Below, in pieces: positions 1 to 5,634 of a stretch of 34,700 nucleotides of DNA. The stretch's first letter is position 1; each line of letters starts with the position of its first letter. This DNA comes from a virus, in IMG/VR virus record IMGVR_UViG_3300017917_000585, positions 1 to 34,700 of that record; one strand, written 5' to 3'. The notes under the pieces were generated by a model, which ran no database searches, had not been told where the DNA came from, and was given only the letters and a program-made list of their open reading frames with translations. The position numbers were made by a program, and so were the translations under genes.

Positions 1-1330
1 GAATTGCTGCTACTGCAGCCATTGTTGCAACTTGACTTGCTACCACTGCTGCAACAACTACATCTTGTGATGTTTCTCTTTCTTCTTCTGTCATATCAGC
101 ACCTAATTGGCCAAATGCTTCTAACACTTGACCAGGATCTGATAGTAACTCTCCTACTAATGCTGCAGGGTTTGCTAGTTGTTCAAATACAACTGCAACA
201 CCTGCTTCTAATTCAACACCTGGACGGTATTCAATTATTTGATTTGCATCTAATTGTTCTAATAACTCTAATACTTGTTCATCTGATAATTTTTCTAATA
301 AATCTGCTAGTGGCATTACTTCATTTACTTCATAGTTTTCTAATAATAACTCTGCAATATTATCTAACTGTTCACTAGAAATTTCTTCATTATTAACTAA
401 TAATTCTTCAATTGCATTATTAACTTGTTCTTCAACTGGTATAATTTCTTCTGAAGGAGATGGTTCAGGTGAAGGTTCTAAAATTTGTTCTGGTTCCACT
501 ACTGACTCTTGCGTTGGTTCTGGTGTTGGTTCGGAAGTTTGTGTCTCAACAGGTGTTGGACCTGGATCTGGCTGAACTGGATCAGGAGTCGGAGTTGGAG
601 TTTCTGTAGGCGTTGGCTCTGGCGTTGGTGTAGGTGTTTCTGTAGGCGTTGGTGTAGGTGTAGGTGTTGGTGTTTCTGTAGGTGTAGGTGTAGGTGTTGG
701 TGTTTCTGTAGGTGTAGGTGTAGGTTCTGGAGTTGGTGGTATAGGTAATTCTGTAGGACTAACTTCTACTGGAACTCCACCGTTAACAATAAATGCTTCA
801 TCTATAAGAACAACATCCTGACCTCTTTCAAATCTAATACCTCGTCTTAAATTAGATGGAAGCCATCCAGTAGAGGTAATTAATCCTTGCCATCCAGATT
901 CGCCAACTGTAATAACTACTTTAATATTTGTAAAATCTCCACTTTGTTGAGGAAATGGTCTTACTTGCCACTCCATACATAATTGATTAGAAGAAGTTCC
1001 ATATCTTAAATATCCACCAGCCCAACTTACCCAATCCCAACCTGCTACAGATAAAGATGGAGTTTGAGGATAAGCCCAGTATGTACCATCAGGTGATCCA
1101 AAGGTTAAAGTTCCATTTGTAGATGCGTAAATTTGATTATATGTTGTATTTCCTAATGGCAATGAAAATGGAAGTACTAGTGGACCAAAGGATCCATCAT
1201 CATCATTTGTCCAAGAATAAGTATCACAAGGTGCAGTTTCTGCATAAGATTTTGTAGGTAAATAGGAAAAGAATAATGCTAGTAGCATTGGAACTAAAAG
1301 CATTATTCTTATTTTAAGACGTTTAGACAA
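1..1330 (-). CDS. Secreted Pro/Thr-repeat surface protein, 3' end outside window
   Basis: An open frame of 443 codons runs off the left edge, so the C terminus is missing. I start it at TTG 1330, preceded by GGAGAAG with 8 nt spacing; GTG or ATG alternatives nearby have poorer ribosome sites. Residues 1-30 form a Sec signal peptide: basic SKRLKIR, a hydrophobic core rich in Leu, and a probable cut after SYA. Residues about 34-180 form a Gly/Trp-rich beta domain whose opening ([10 protein letters not shown], then STNGTLTFG) resembles nidogen-like domains. Residues about 198-250 are PTPTPTE repeats, followed by a Pro/Glu-rich linker and an acidic helical region with an Ala/Val-rich stretch. It follows the endolysin gene. 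A signal peptide is unusual for a virion protein, so it may act at the host envelope or be a surface adhesin. Function unknown. Confidence 0.85.
   Translation of the reverse strand, partial: MSKRLKIRIMLLVPMLLALFFSYLPTKSYAETAPCDTYSWTNDDDGSFGPLVLPFSLPLGNTTYNQIYASTNGTLTFGSPDGTYWAYPQTPSLSVAGWDWVSWAGGYLRYGTSSNQLCMEWQVRPFPQQSGDFTNIKVVITVGESGWQGLITSTGWLPSNLRRGIRFERGQDVVLIDEAFIVNGGVPVEVSPTELPIPPTPEPTPTPTETPTPTPTPTETPTPTPTPTPTETPTPTPEPTPTETPTPTPDPVQPDPGPTPVETQTSEPTPEPTQESVVEPEQILEPSPEPSPSEEIIPVEEQVNNAIEELLVNNEEISSEQLDNIAELLLENYEVNEVMPLADLLEKLSDEQVLELLEQLDANQIIEYRPGVELEAGVAVVFEQLANPAALVGELLSDPGQVLEAFGQLGADMTEEERETSQDVVVAAVVASQVATMAAVAAI
590..735 (-). repeat. Coding minisatellite for PTPTPTE repeats
   Basis: The 30-nt units at 661-690 and 691-720 are identical, and degenerate copies flank them. 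In the minus frame they encode Pro-Thr repeats punctuated by Glu (residues about 198-247 of the surface protein). The unit is a multiple of three, so copy-number change keeps the frame. The protein segment is probably an extended linker between the folded N-terminal domain and the helical C-terminal part. Confidence 0.9.
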
Positions 1331-1345
1331 ACTCCGATCTTCTCC

Positions 1346-1364
1346 AGTGGTAAGACATACCACT
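1346..1364 (-). promoter_or_regulatory. Hairpin in the 5' leader of the surface-protein gene
   Basis: On the minus strand AGTGGTA and TACCACT form a perfect 7-bp stem around a 5-nt loop. The stem ends a few bases before the GGAGAAG ribosome site of the TTG-initiated gene. No T-run follows, so it is not an intrinsic terminator. It could protect the mRNA 5' end or modulate translation; this is inference. Confidence 0.5.
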
Positions 1365-1367
1365 ACT

Positions 1368-1376
1368 ATTTTAACA
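1368..1376 (-). promoter_or_regulatory. Possible extended -10 promoter for the surface-protein gene
   Basis: The minus strand reads TGTTAAAAT, which matches the TGnTATAAT extended -10 form with one mismatch. It lies in the 71-nt gap after the endolysin gene. No clear -35 box is seen, and the surrounding sequence is so AT-rich that chance matches are likely. Confidence 0.3.
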
Positions 1377-1401
1377 TTATTTTATTTAAAATAAAAAAAC
1401 A

Positions 1402-1815
1402 TTATTTTTTAGCAGGTGGTAATGCATTTACACCGAGAATATTTGATGGATCTAAGTCTTCTCCAGCAGACCATCTAATATTATTTCTCATTTCGAAGTG
1501 TAAGTGTGGACCAGAAGAGTTGCCAGTGTTACCTGATGCACCAATTCTTTGTCCTGCTTTTACAACATCTCCAGCCTTTACATCAAGTTTTGATAGATGT
1601 GCATAAATTACCCATCCACCTTCAACTTTTTGTACTGCTTGTGTGCCATAAGATTTTCCCCAGTTTGCTGGTTCTATTTTTCCATCTGCAACTGCAACAA
1701 CTTCAGTACCTTGTGGAACTGCAAAGTCGACACCAGTGTGATAGCCTTTTGACCACATCTTGCCTAGTTTTTTATAATGTGTTGTAATTTTTCCATCTTT
1801 AATTGGTAATCCCAT
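1402..1815 (-). CDS. M23 (LytM-type) peptidase, probable endolysin
   Basis: This 137-aa protein is essentially one M23 zinc metallopeptidase domain. The zinc ligands are H26 and D30 in HTGVD, and H106 in the HLH motif (H104-H106); H73 in YAHL is the usual additional catalytic histidine. M23 enzymes cut peptide cross-bridges of peptidoglycan, so this is the likely lysis enzyme. There is no signal peptide, TM segment or cell-wall-binding domain, so export would need a holin or another route. The ATG has a strong AAGGAGA ribosome site. A strong terminator sits directly upstream, which separates it from the SSB gene. It could instead be a tail-tip or virion lysin, though its size and isolation favour an endolysin. 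Confidence 0.88.
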   Translation of the reverse strand: MGLPIKDGKITTHYKKLGKMWSKGYHTGVDFAVPQGTEVVAVADGKIEPANWGKSYGTQAVQKVEGGWVIYAHLSKLDVKAGDVVKAGQRIGASGNTGNSSGPHLHFEMRNNIRWSAGEDLDPSNILGVNALPPAKK

Positions 1816-1830
1816 TATTATTTCTCCTTA

Positions 1831-1868
1831 TAAATATAAAAAAGAGGGTAGTTTTATCCACCCTCTTT
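1831..1868 (-). terminator. Rho-independent terminator after ssb
   Basis: The minus strand carries an 11-bp stem, AAAGAGGGTGG paired with CTACCCTCTTT (one G-U pair), around a 6-nt ATAAAA loop. A T-rich tract (TTTTTTATATTT) follows. It lies between the SSB stop and the endolysin ribosome site and would end the long upstream transcript. The plus strand lacks a comparable T-run. Confidence 0.85.
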
Positions 1869-1885
1869 AATTATATCTTAGATTA

Positions 1886-2302
1886 TTATAACCAAGGATC
1901 TTCTTGTGTAGAGTTTGGTACTGATACCTCGTCTTTAGTTTCCCAAGGATTATCCCCTGATTTTTTTGCTGTCTTTGAGGTTAATGATATGCCTATATCT
2001 GAAGCCTCAATTTCATAAGCATGGCCATTTGTACCATCATTCTTTTTGAATTCATGATACTTAATTTTGCCTGTGACGATAACTCTATCGCCTTTTTTAA
2101 GTGAAGAAGCCATATGCTTACCTAAACTTCTCCATGCTGATACATTGTAATATGCTGTATCTGTATCTTTCCATCCGCCTTTTCCATCTGGAATGCGGTC
2201 TGAACATGCAACACGAATATTTGTTACATTCTTATCTGGTCCAAAATCTTTTGATTCTGGATCTCTTACTAGATTTCCTACAATTGTTGTAATTGCTGGC
2301 AT
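1886..2302 (-). CDS. ssb: Single-stranded DNA-binding protein, bacterial SSB type
   Basis: A 138-aa OB-fold SSB. The start IVGNLVRDPE is the family signature, followed by NIRVACSDR, YYNVSAWR and KGDRVIVTGKI in the normal order for residues 1-105. A short polar linker leads to an acidic, hydrophobic tip ending EDPWL, in the place of the DDDIPF-type tip through which SSBs recruit partner proteins. It binds and protects ssDNA in phage replication and recombination. The ATG has a GAGAGAGG site 8 nt upstream. A terminator follows. A second, unrelated ssDNA-binding protein of gp32 type is encoded at 15134-15784, so the phage appears to carry two. Confidence 0.92.
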   Translation of the reverse strand: MPAITTIVGNLVRDPESKDFGPDKNVTNIRVACSDRIPDGKGGWKDTDTAYYNVSAWRSLGKHMASSLKKGDRVIVTGKIKYHEFKKNDGTNGHAYEIEASDIGISLTSKTAKKSGDNPWETKDEVSVPNSTQEDPWL

Positions 2303-2323
2303 ATCTTTTACCTCTCTCTGATT

Positions 2324-2569
2324 TTACTTACTCGGATATTTTACATCTAGGATAGGGTCTAATGCAACCTTTGCTCCTAGATTTTCCAGTGCTTTCTTTA
2401 CTTGATTTAAGTATTGAATACACTGAAATCTTTCAGAGTCGTTATAGTGTTTCCACTGACTCTCATAAAATTGTATCGTAAGAAAGGTATCATAGTCAAG
2501 TATATCTATCTTAAATTCTTTTGGTGCTTTAAAAGATCTAACTGCTTTTCTCATTAATTCTGTATACAT
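2324..2569 (-). CDS. Small protein of unknown function, 81 aa
   Basis: I do not recognise this protein. It is a soluble, mixed alpha/beta sequence with aromatic residues in the middle (FLTIQFYESQWKHY) and a predicted helix around residues 45-65. No signal peptide, TM segment or metal motif is visible. Its start overlaps the WhiB stop as TAATG, so it is probably translated by coupling with WhiB and may work with it. A gap of 21 nt separates it from ssb. Confidence 0.75.
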   Translation of the reverse strand: MYTELMRKAVRSFKAPKEFKIDILDYDTFLTIQFYESQWKHYNDSERFQCIQYLNQVKKALENLGAKVALDPILDVKYPSK

Positions 2570-2847
2570 TAATTATCCATAACTATTCCAGACCATACAT
2601 TAAACCAGTCTTCTTTTGTTTTATGAGAATTAAACTCTTTAGATATCTTTCCACCTTCAAAATAAACTCCACCCCATACGCCCCACTCTTGATTGCTTAC
2701 TGCGTATGCAAGGCACTGTCTTTGTGCTGGACATCTTATACATAATGAGTCAACAAACGATGCTGTTTCTTTATTCTCTTCATACTTATCAAAGAATAGA
2801 TTTGTATCCATATCAAGACACTGTGCGTTTTGATCAAACTTGTACAT
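2569..2847 (-). CDS. whiB-like: WhiB-family iron-sulfur transcription regulator
   Basis: The 92-aa protein has the full WhiB signature. C10 is followed by an acidic D-x-D-xx-LFF segment, then C36-x2-C39-x5-C45 to complete the four [4Fe-4S] ligands, and the GVWGG turn at residues 56-60. WhiB proteins bind the primary sigma factor and redirect transcription. They are known from actinobacteria and their phages; mycobacteriophage TM4 WhiB represses host whiB2 and gives superinfection exclusion. Its start overlaps the previous gene by 14 nt and its stop overlaps the next start. The C terminus has no basic AT-hook-like tail, so DNA binding may be weak or indirect. Confidence 0.93.
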   Translation of the reverse strand: MYKFDQNAQCLDMDTNLFFDKYEENKETASFVDSLCIRCPAQRQCLAYAVSNQEWGVWGGVYFEGGKISKEFNSHKTKEDWFNVWSGIVMDN

Positions 2848-3055
2848 GTGTTATAAACCTATCTGGTATATTCCACACATTATACTCCACCATGTTGAAC
2901 TGATATTTAGTTCTCCATTTTCCATCTTTATATACACCATTCTTGGTGTAATATCCATCGTCATTTGTATAAACAACGACTGTCCAGTTATCCCACTCCA
3001 TATTTGGATTTGACTTTATAATCTCCTCCATTTGCTCAATACTATTTATTATCAT
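2834..3055 (-). CDS. Small protein of unknown function, 73 aa
   Basis: I do not recognise this protein. It is rich in Asn, Trp and Tyr, with short beta-like stretches (WTVVVYTND, YYTKNGVYKDGKW) that suggest a small beta sheet. It overlaps the upstream membrane-protein gene by 14 nt and WhiB by 14 nt, so it sits tightly inside the small-gene operon. The ATG at 3055 has no clear ribosome site and is probably reached by coupling; an internal ATG eight codons on is the alternative start. Confidence 0.7.
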   Translation of the reverse strand: MIINSIEQMEEIIKSNPNMEWDNWTVVVYTNDDGYYTKNGVYKDGKWRTKYQFNMVEYNVWNIPDRFITHVQV

Positions 3056-3347
3056 TTAACATATCACCATTATCTAAATTAGGAAGGCTTCCACTTAAAA
3101 ATATGAAAGTTAAAACGGTAAGAAATAGTTGAAATATAACCATTAATAAAAATCCTATTTGAGAAGTAGATATACTATATAAAACTAAGACTGTATTATA
3201 TATAACATAGGTTAGTACTATAAATAAGAATAGAGTTCTATTTCCCCTACCCGCAAATACTGCTAAGGTCATAGATATTAAAAATAATGCGTAAAAAAAG
3301 AACACAACCATTGACCATGTATTAAGACTAATATCTAAAAATTCCAA
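3042..3347 (-). CDS. Small membrane protein with three TM segments
   Basis: A 101-aa protein with three hydrophobic stretches: residues about 12-32, 38-58 and 65-86, followed by a short polar tail (NLDNGDMLNDNK). The start is TTG 3347, supported by AAGGA 7 nt upstream; it overlaps the SLOG-like gene by 20 nt. The size and topology would fit a holin, but it lies away from the endolysin. Another possibility is a membrane effector paired with the SLOG-like protein. Neither role is shown by the sequence. Confidence 0.72.
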   Translation of the reverse strand: MEFLDISLNTWSMVVFFFYALFLISMTLAVFAGRGNRTLFLFIVLTYVIYNTVLVLYSISTSQIGFLLMVIFQLFLTVLTFIFLSGSLPNLDNGDMLNDNK

Positions 3348-3678
3348 CTTCGCATCCTTCTGTTTCTTGTGCTTGTTTGACTAACCTTGATAGTTGATCT
3401 TTTGGACTGCTAAAGAATGCGTAGTAGTTTACAAATGACATATTTTCAGAAATCCACCTTGGATTTGCTTTTGAAAATATAACTTTAAATCCTTTTTGTC
3501 TTAAGTAATTTTCAGATGAGTTACAAAATGCTGCTGTAAAATTATTTATTTTATGTGGGCCAGCAGACCAAACCTGTATTTCTTGATCATTGGTTACATT
3601 TGATAAAGCAACACCCATTGCTCTCATAAAAATCTCATAGTCAGCGAAACTCTTTGTTCCCTCTACAACTATAATCAC
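3328..3678 (-). CDS. SLOG/DUF2493-like Rossmann-fold protein
   Basis: The 116-aa sequence starts with a hydrophobic strand and a G-x-KSF-x-DYE loop (IIVVEGTKSFADYE), which matches the opening of the DUF2493/SLOG group (VGGRDFTDY-like). A second strand ends in VWSAGP, and a late strand-helix (YYAFFSSPKDQLSRLVKQA) matches the usual penultimate unit. SLOG folds bind nucleotides or nucleotide-derived ligands; the family includes DprA and LOG. The GADRLA-like segment is not conserved here, so ligand or catalysis may differ. It starts at GTG inside a GTGA overlap with the upstream gene and overlaps the TM-protein gene downstream. The family assignment is by pattern only. Confidence 0.6.
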   Translation of the reverse strand: MIIVVEGTKSFADYEIFMRAMGVALSNVTNDQEIQVWSAGPHKINNFTAAFCNSSENYLRQKGFKVIFSKANPRWISENMSFVNYYAFFSSPKDQLSRLVKQAQETEGCEVGIFRY

Positions 3679-3947
3679 TTAAAATTCCTTACTACACTAA
3701 TCATATCCTTTGGGTCCATTCCAAAGGTATCTACTTCTAATATGGTTTTGCCTTTTATGGAGTTGCCATCAATATCTCCACAGTATACTTTATTATTATA
3801 CATCCAATAGGCTTTATTGTCAATAGTTGTTATATCTACTAGTTCTACATTTTTTAATTTTTTTGCTTCCTTGACATTATAAATATAAGTACAAAAACTT
3901 ACAAACGACATAGCAAGAAGTACATAATAAAGTGGATTAGAGTACAC
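3675..3947 (-). CDS. Membrane-anchored KAYW-motif protein
   Basis: A 90-aa protein with one N-terminal TM helix (residues about 7-24) and a soluble domain from about residue 30. The soluble part (VELVDITTIDNKAYWMYNN and following) aligns with the gene just upstream (3954-4160) through the shared V-x7-KAYW-xx-(N/D)N-xx-Y pattern and a similar C-terminal helix. The two look like diverged tandem duplicates, one tethered and one free. The start is GTG 3947; a weak AAGAGAAA lies upstream. Function unknown. The downstream SLOG-like gene overlaps it by 4 nt. Confidence 0.72.
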   Translation of the reverse strand: MYSNPLYYVLLAMSFVSFCTYIYNVKEAKKLKNVELVDITTIDNKAYWMYNNKVYCGDIDGNSIKGKTILEVDTFGMDPKDMISVVRNFK

Positions 3948-3953
3948 TGATTT

Positions 3954-4160
3954 TTATTTTTCTCTTAGGGAATCTAGGATTTTTAAAAGGTTAACTGTTT
4001 CTTTTTTAGAGGCTGAGAATACATCAACTGGTTCTGCATTTTCTGTATCAATTAAACCATCTTTTACACTTGCTGTATAAAAAGTATTATCAAAAACCCA
4101 ATAAGCCTTGTCATTTATAATAGCAACATTTACACTTTCTAGGTCTAATAACTTTTCCAT
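3954..4160 (-). CDS. Soluble KAYW-motif protein, 68 aa
   Basis: This short protein is the probable paralogue of the membrane-anchored protein encoded at 3675-3947: both share NDKAYW/DNKAYW, a following aromatic beta strand and a C-terminal helix. The frame stays open upstream to a GTG at 4313, but that extension reads a Lys/Asn-rich stretch over another well-supported small gene (4174-4320). I therefore start at ATG 4160, just after that gene's stop. The ribosome site is weak (CTAGG). No TM segment. Function unknown. Confidence 0.7.
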   Translation of the reverse strand: MEKLLDLESVNVAIINDKAYWVFDNTFYTASVKDGLIDTENAEPVDVFSASKKETVNLLKILDSLREK

Positions 4161-4173
4161 TTGAGAGTTTTGC

Positions 4174-4320
4174 CTAGTCTGATTTTTTTTCTTGTAATTC
4201 TTTAAGTTGAATTTCTGTTCTTGCTTTAAAGAGAAGAAACTCATACTCAAGTTGGGAGCATTTTGAACGATAATACTGAAGCAAAGATTGTAAAACTTGA
4301 ATATCTTTTTCACTACTCAT
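4174..4320 (-). CDS. Hidden 48-aa coiled-coil protein
   Basis: An ATG at 4320 has a good ribosome site (AAAGG, 6 nt spacing) and opens 48 codons ending in TAG at 4174. The product begins MSSEKDIQVLQSLLQYYRSK and continues as one amphipathic helix with regularly spaced Leu/Ile, ending in a Lys-rich tail (KELQEKKSD). This is typical of a short coiled coil. It fits the tight spacing between the head-associated gene (stop 4345) and the KAYW gene (start 4160). The alternative frame over the same bases starts from GTG 4313 and gives an unlikely protein. Function unknown; an oligomerisation or adaptor role is inference. Confidence 0.72.
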   Translation of the reverse strand: MSSEKDIQVLQSLLQYYRSKCSQLEYEFLLFKARTEIQLKELQEKKSD

Positions 4321-4344
4321 CACTAACCTTTCGACTCTTCTATT

Positions 4345-5259
4345 TTATCTGTTAAAGTCGTTTTTGTCAATATATTTTCTTAAGGAAAATGCTGAGTCAT
4401 ACCATAGTGGATCGTTTGATTTTTGTGCCCTAATTCTTTGGATAGCATTCCATTTAGAACGGGCCCATGCATATCCAGAGTCACCGCCCCAAAGTAGCCA
4501 TGCAATTTTTCCATTAGATGGTCTTTCAGCATTATTCCAATCTTTACCTTTCTTGTCAACTTCATGACGTGAAAAGAAAGAATACATTCTTGCTACTGTT
4601 TCTGGACTTAATTCTTTTCTATTTGCTAAATCTCTAGCACGAGCAACACCTACTGCTGTACCGCCTCTTCCAAATTCTCTTCTTAACTCTAAACCTCTAC
4701 GTGCGTTATTTGCCATAGACTCTGTTGGTCTTAAATCTAAACTTTCTATTGATCTTTTTGACATATCGTCTTCATGATCTGGGCTATCCATATCATCTTG
4801 AACATCGCTTCCAACTGTTACATAACCATCTGGAATTACTGCAAATCTGCAAGCACCATCTTCTTCAATTGGCATTTCTAATATTGCACATGCAACAGAT
4901 GATTTATGAAGTGCACAATTACCACATTTTACACCAATAGATGCATTTTCATTTGTAATTCCATCTTCATATCCAACCCAAATTCCTTCTGCTTTATCTA
5001 ATGGTCCTGCTTCTGTTGCTAATTTTAAAAGTGCATCTGCTAACATTTGTTCAGAATCTGATAGTTGGTCGTATAGTGGCTTGCCTTCCCACTCTTCTGC
5101 TTTTGTTACCTTTTTGCTATCTGCTTCTGCTGCATATAAAGCACGTTGTTGTTGAATTGCTGAACCTCTTGTTTTATGGCATCCATGTGATCCATGTGGC
5201 CCCATTACTGCATAGCCACCCTTGCATCCAGGGCCATTTCTAATAATATCGTAAGGCAT
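4345..5259 (-). CDS. Three-module head-associated structural or morphogenesis protein
   Basis: A 304-aa protein built from pieces that recur in phage head proteins. Residues 1-46 have a small C/H-containing segment (C12, C27, H28, ending ALYAAEA). Residues about 111-142 have four cysteines (C112, C115, C124, C137: C-x2-C pair, then two more). Residues about 178-280 have the conserved ANNARRGLELRREFGRGGTA, VARARDLANR, SRHEVDKKG and WLLWGGDSGYAWA blocks. Such blocks are familiar in phage proteins near terminase or fused to prohead proteases, but I see no protease domain here. The start ATG lacks a Shine-Dalgarno and lies 6 nt after an extended -10 box. An exact role is not shown. Confidence 0.7.
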   Translation of the reverse strand: MPYDIIRNGPGCKGGYAVMGPHGSHGCHKTRGSAIQQQRALYAAEADSKKVTKAEEWEGKPLYDQLSDSEQMLADALLKLATEAGPLDKAEGIWVGYEDGITNENASIGVKCGNCALHKSSVACAILEMPIEEDGACRFAVIPDGYVTVGSDVQDDMDSPDHEDDMSKRSIESLDLRPTESMANNARRGLELRREFGRGGTAVGVARARDLANRKELSPETVARMYSFFSRHEVDKKGKDWNNAERPSNGKIAWLLWGGDSGYAWARSKWNAIQRIRAQKSNDPLWYDSAFSLRKYIDKNDFNR

Positions 5260-5265
5260 AGTTAA

Positions 5266-5274
5266 ATTATATCA
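5266..5274 (-). promoter_or_regulatory. Extended -10 promoter, leaderless arrangement
   Basis: The minus strand reads TGATATAAT, a perfect TGnTATAAT box, in the 12-nt gap before the head-associated gene. Exactly 6 nt separate the box from ATG 5259, which places the expected transcription start at the A of the ATG. The start has no ribosome site. The same arrangement occurs at 17019-17027. No -35 box is visible, which extended -10 promoters do not need. Confidence 0.55.
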
Positions 5275-5634
5275 CTCTCTTTTAGTATCATTTTCATACT
5301 TATAAATAAGGTTTTCTAGAAAGAATCTTTCATCATCTGGTAAAGTATCTTTTACCTTCATTACATGCTCTATATCTTTAATCATAACCATTGGAACACC
5401 GTCTTGATCAAACATCATCTCAATATGGCCATCGTTCCATAGTTTAAAGGCTAGTTCATTAATCATTTTAAAATGCTCATCAAATAGTTCAGGCATCAAC
5501 TCTTGACATTTAGGTGTTAATCCAAATGTAAACTGATTACTTTTTTCATCATAGCCTACTACCTCTAAAACTTCCATATCAATAAGTTTTTGAATTAATT
5601 CGCTATACTCTTCTTCACTTATGCCATCAATCAT
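5272..5634 (-). CDS. Unknown protein downstream of terminase, 120 aa
   Basis: I do not recognise a family. The acidic protein starts with a helix-turn-helix-like arrangement (EEEYSELIQKLIDMEVLEVV) followed by a beta hairpin-like stretch, as in small winged-helix folds, then a long helical region rich in Met and Phe. It starts in an ATGA overlap with the terminase stop, so the two are probably translated together. It may help packaging, for example as an accessory to the terminase or connector, but this rests on position only. Confidence 0.7.
   Translation of the reverse strand: MIDGISEEEYSELIQKLIDMEVLEVVGYDEKSNQFTFGLTPKCQELMPELFDEHFKMINELAFKLWNDGHIEMMFDQDGVPMVMIKDIEHVMKVKDTLPDDERFFLENLIYKYENDTKRE

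Noticed and set aside
509-748. Plus-strand frame rich in Trp, Cys and Arg
   Set aside because: It is the reverse reading of the Pro/Thr repeat of the surface protein.
1384-1402. AT-only inverted repeat after the endolysin as a terminator
   Set aside because: The stem is A/T only with almost no loop; pairing energy would be too low.
4161-4313. N-terminal extension of the KAYW protein from GTG 4313
   Set aside because: Unlikely composition; the same bases encode a better supported 48-aa gene.
4380-4565. Minus-strand 61-codon frame inside the head-associated gene
   Set aside because: Out of frame with the conserved blocks of the larger gene.
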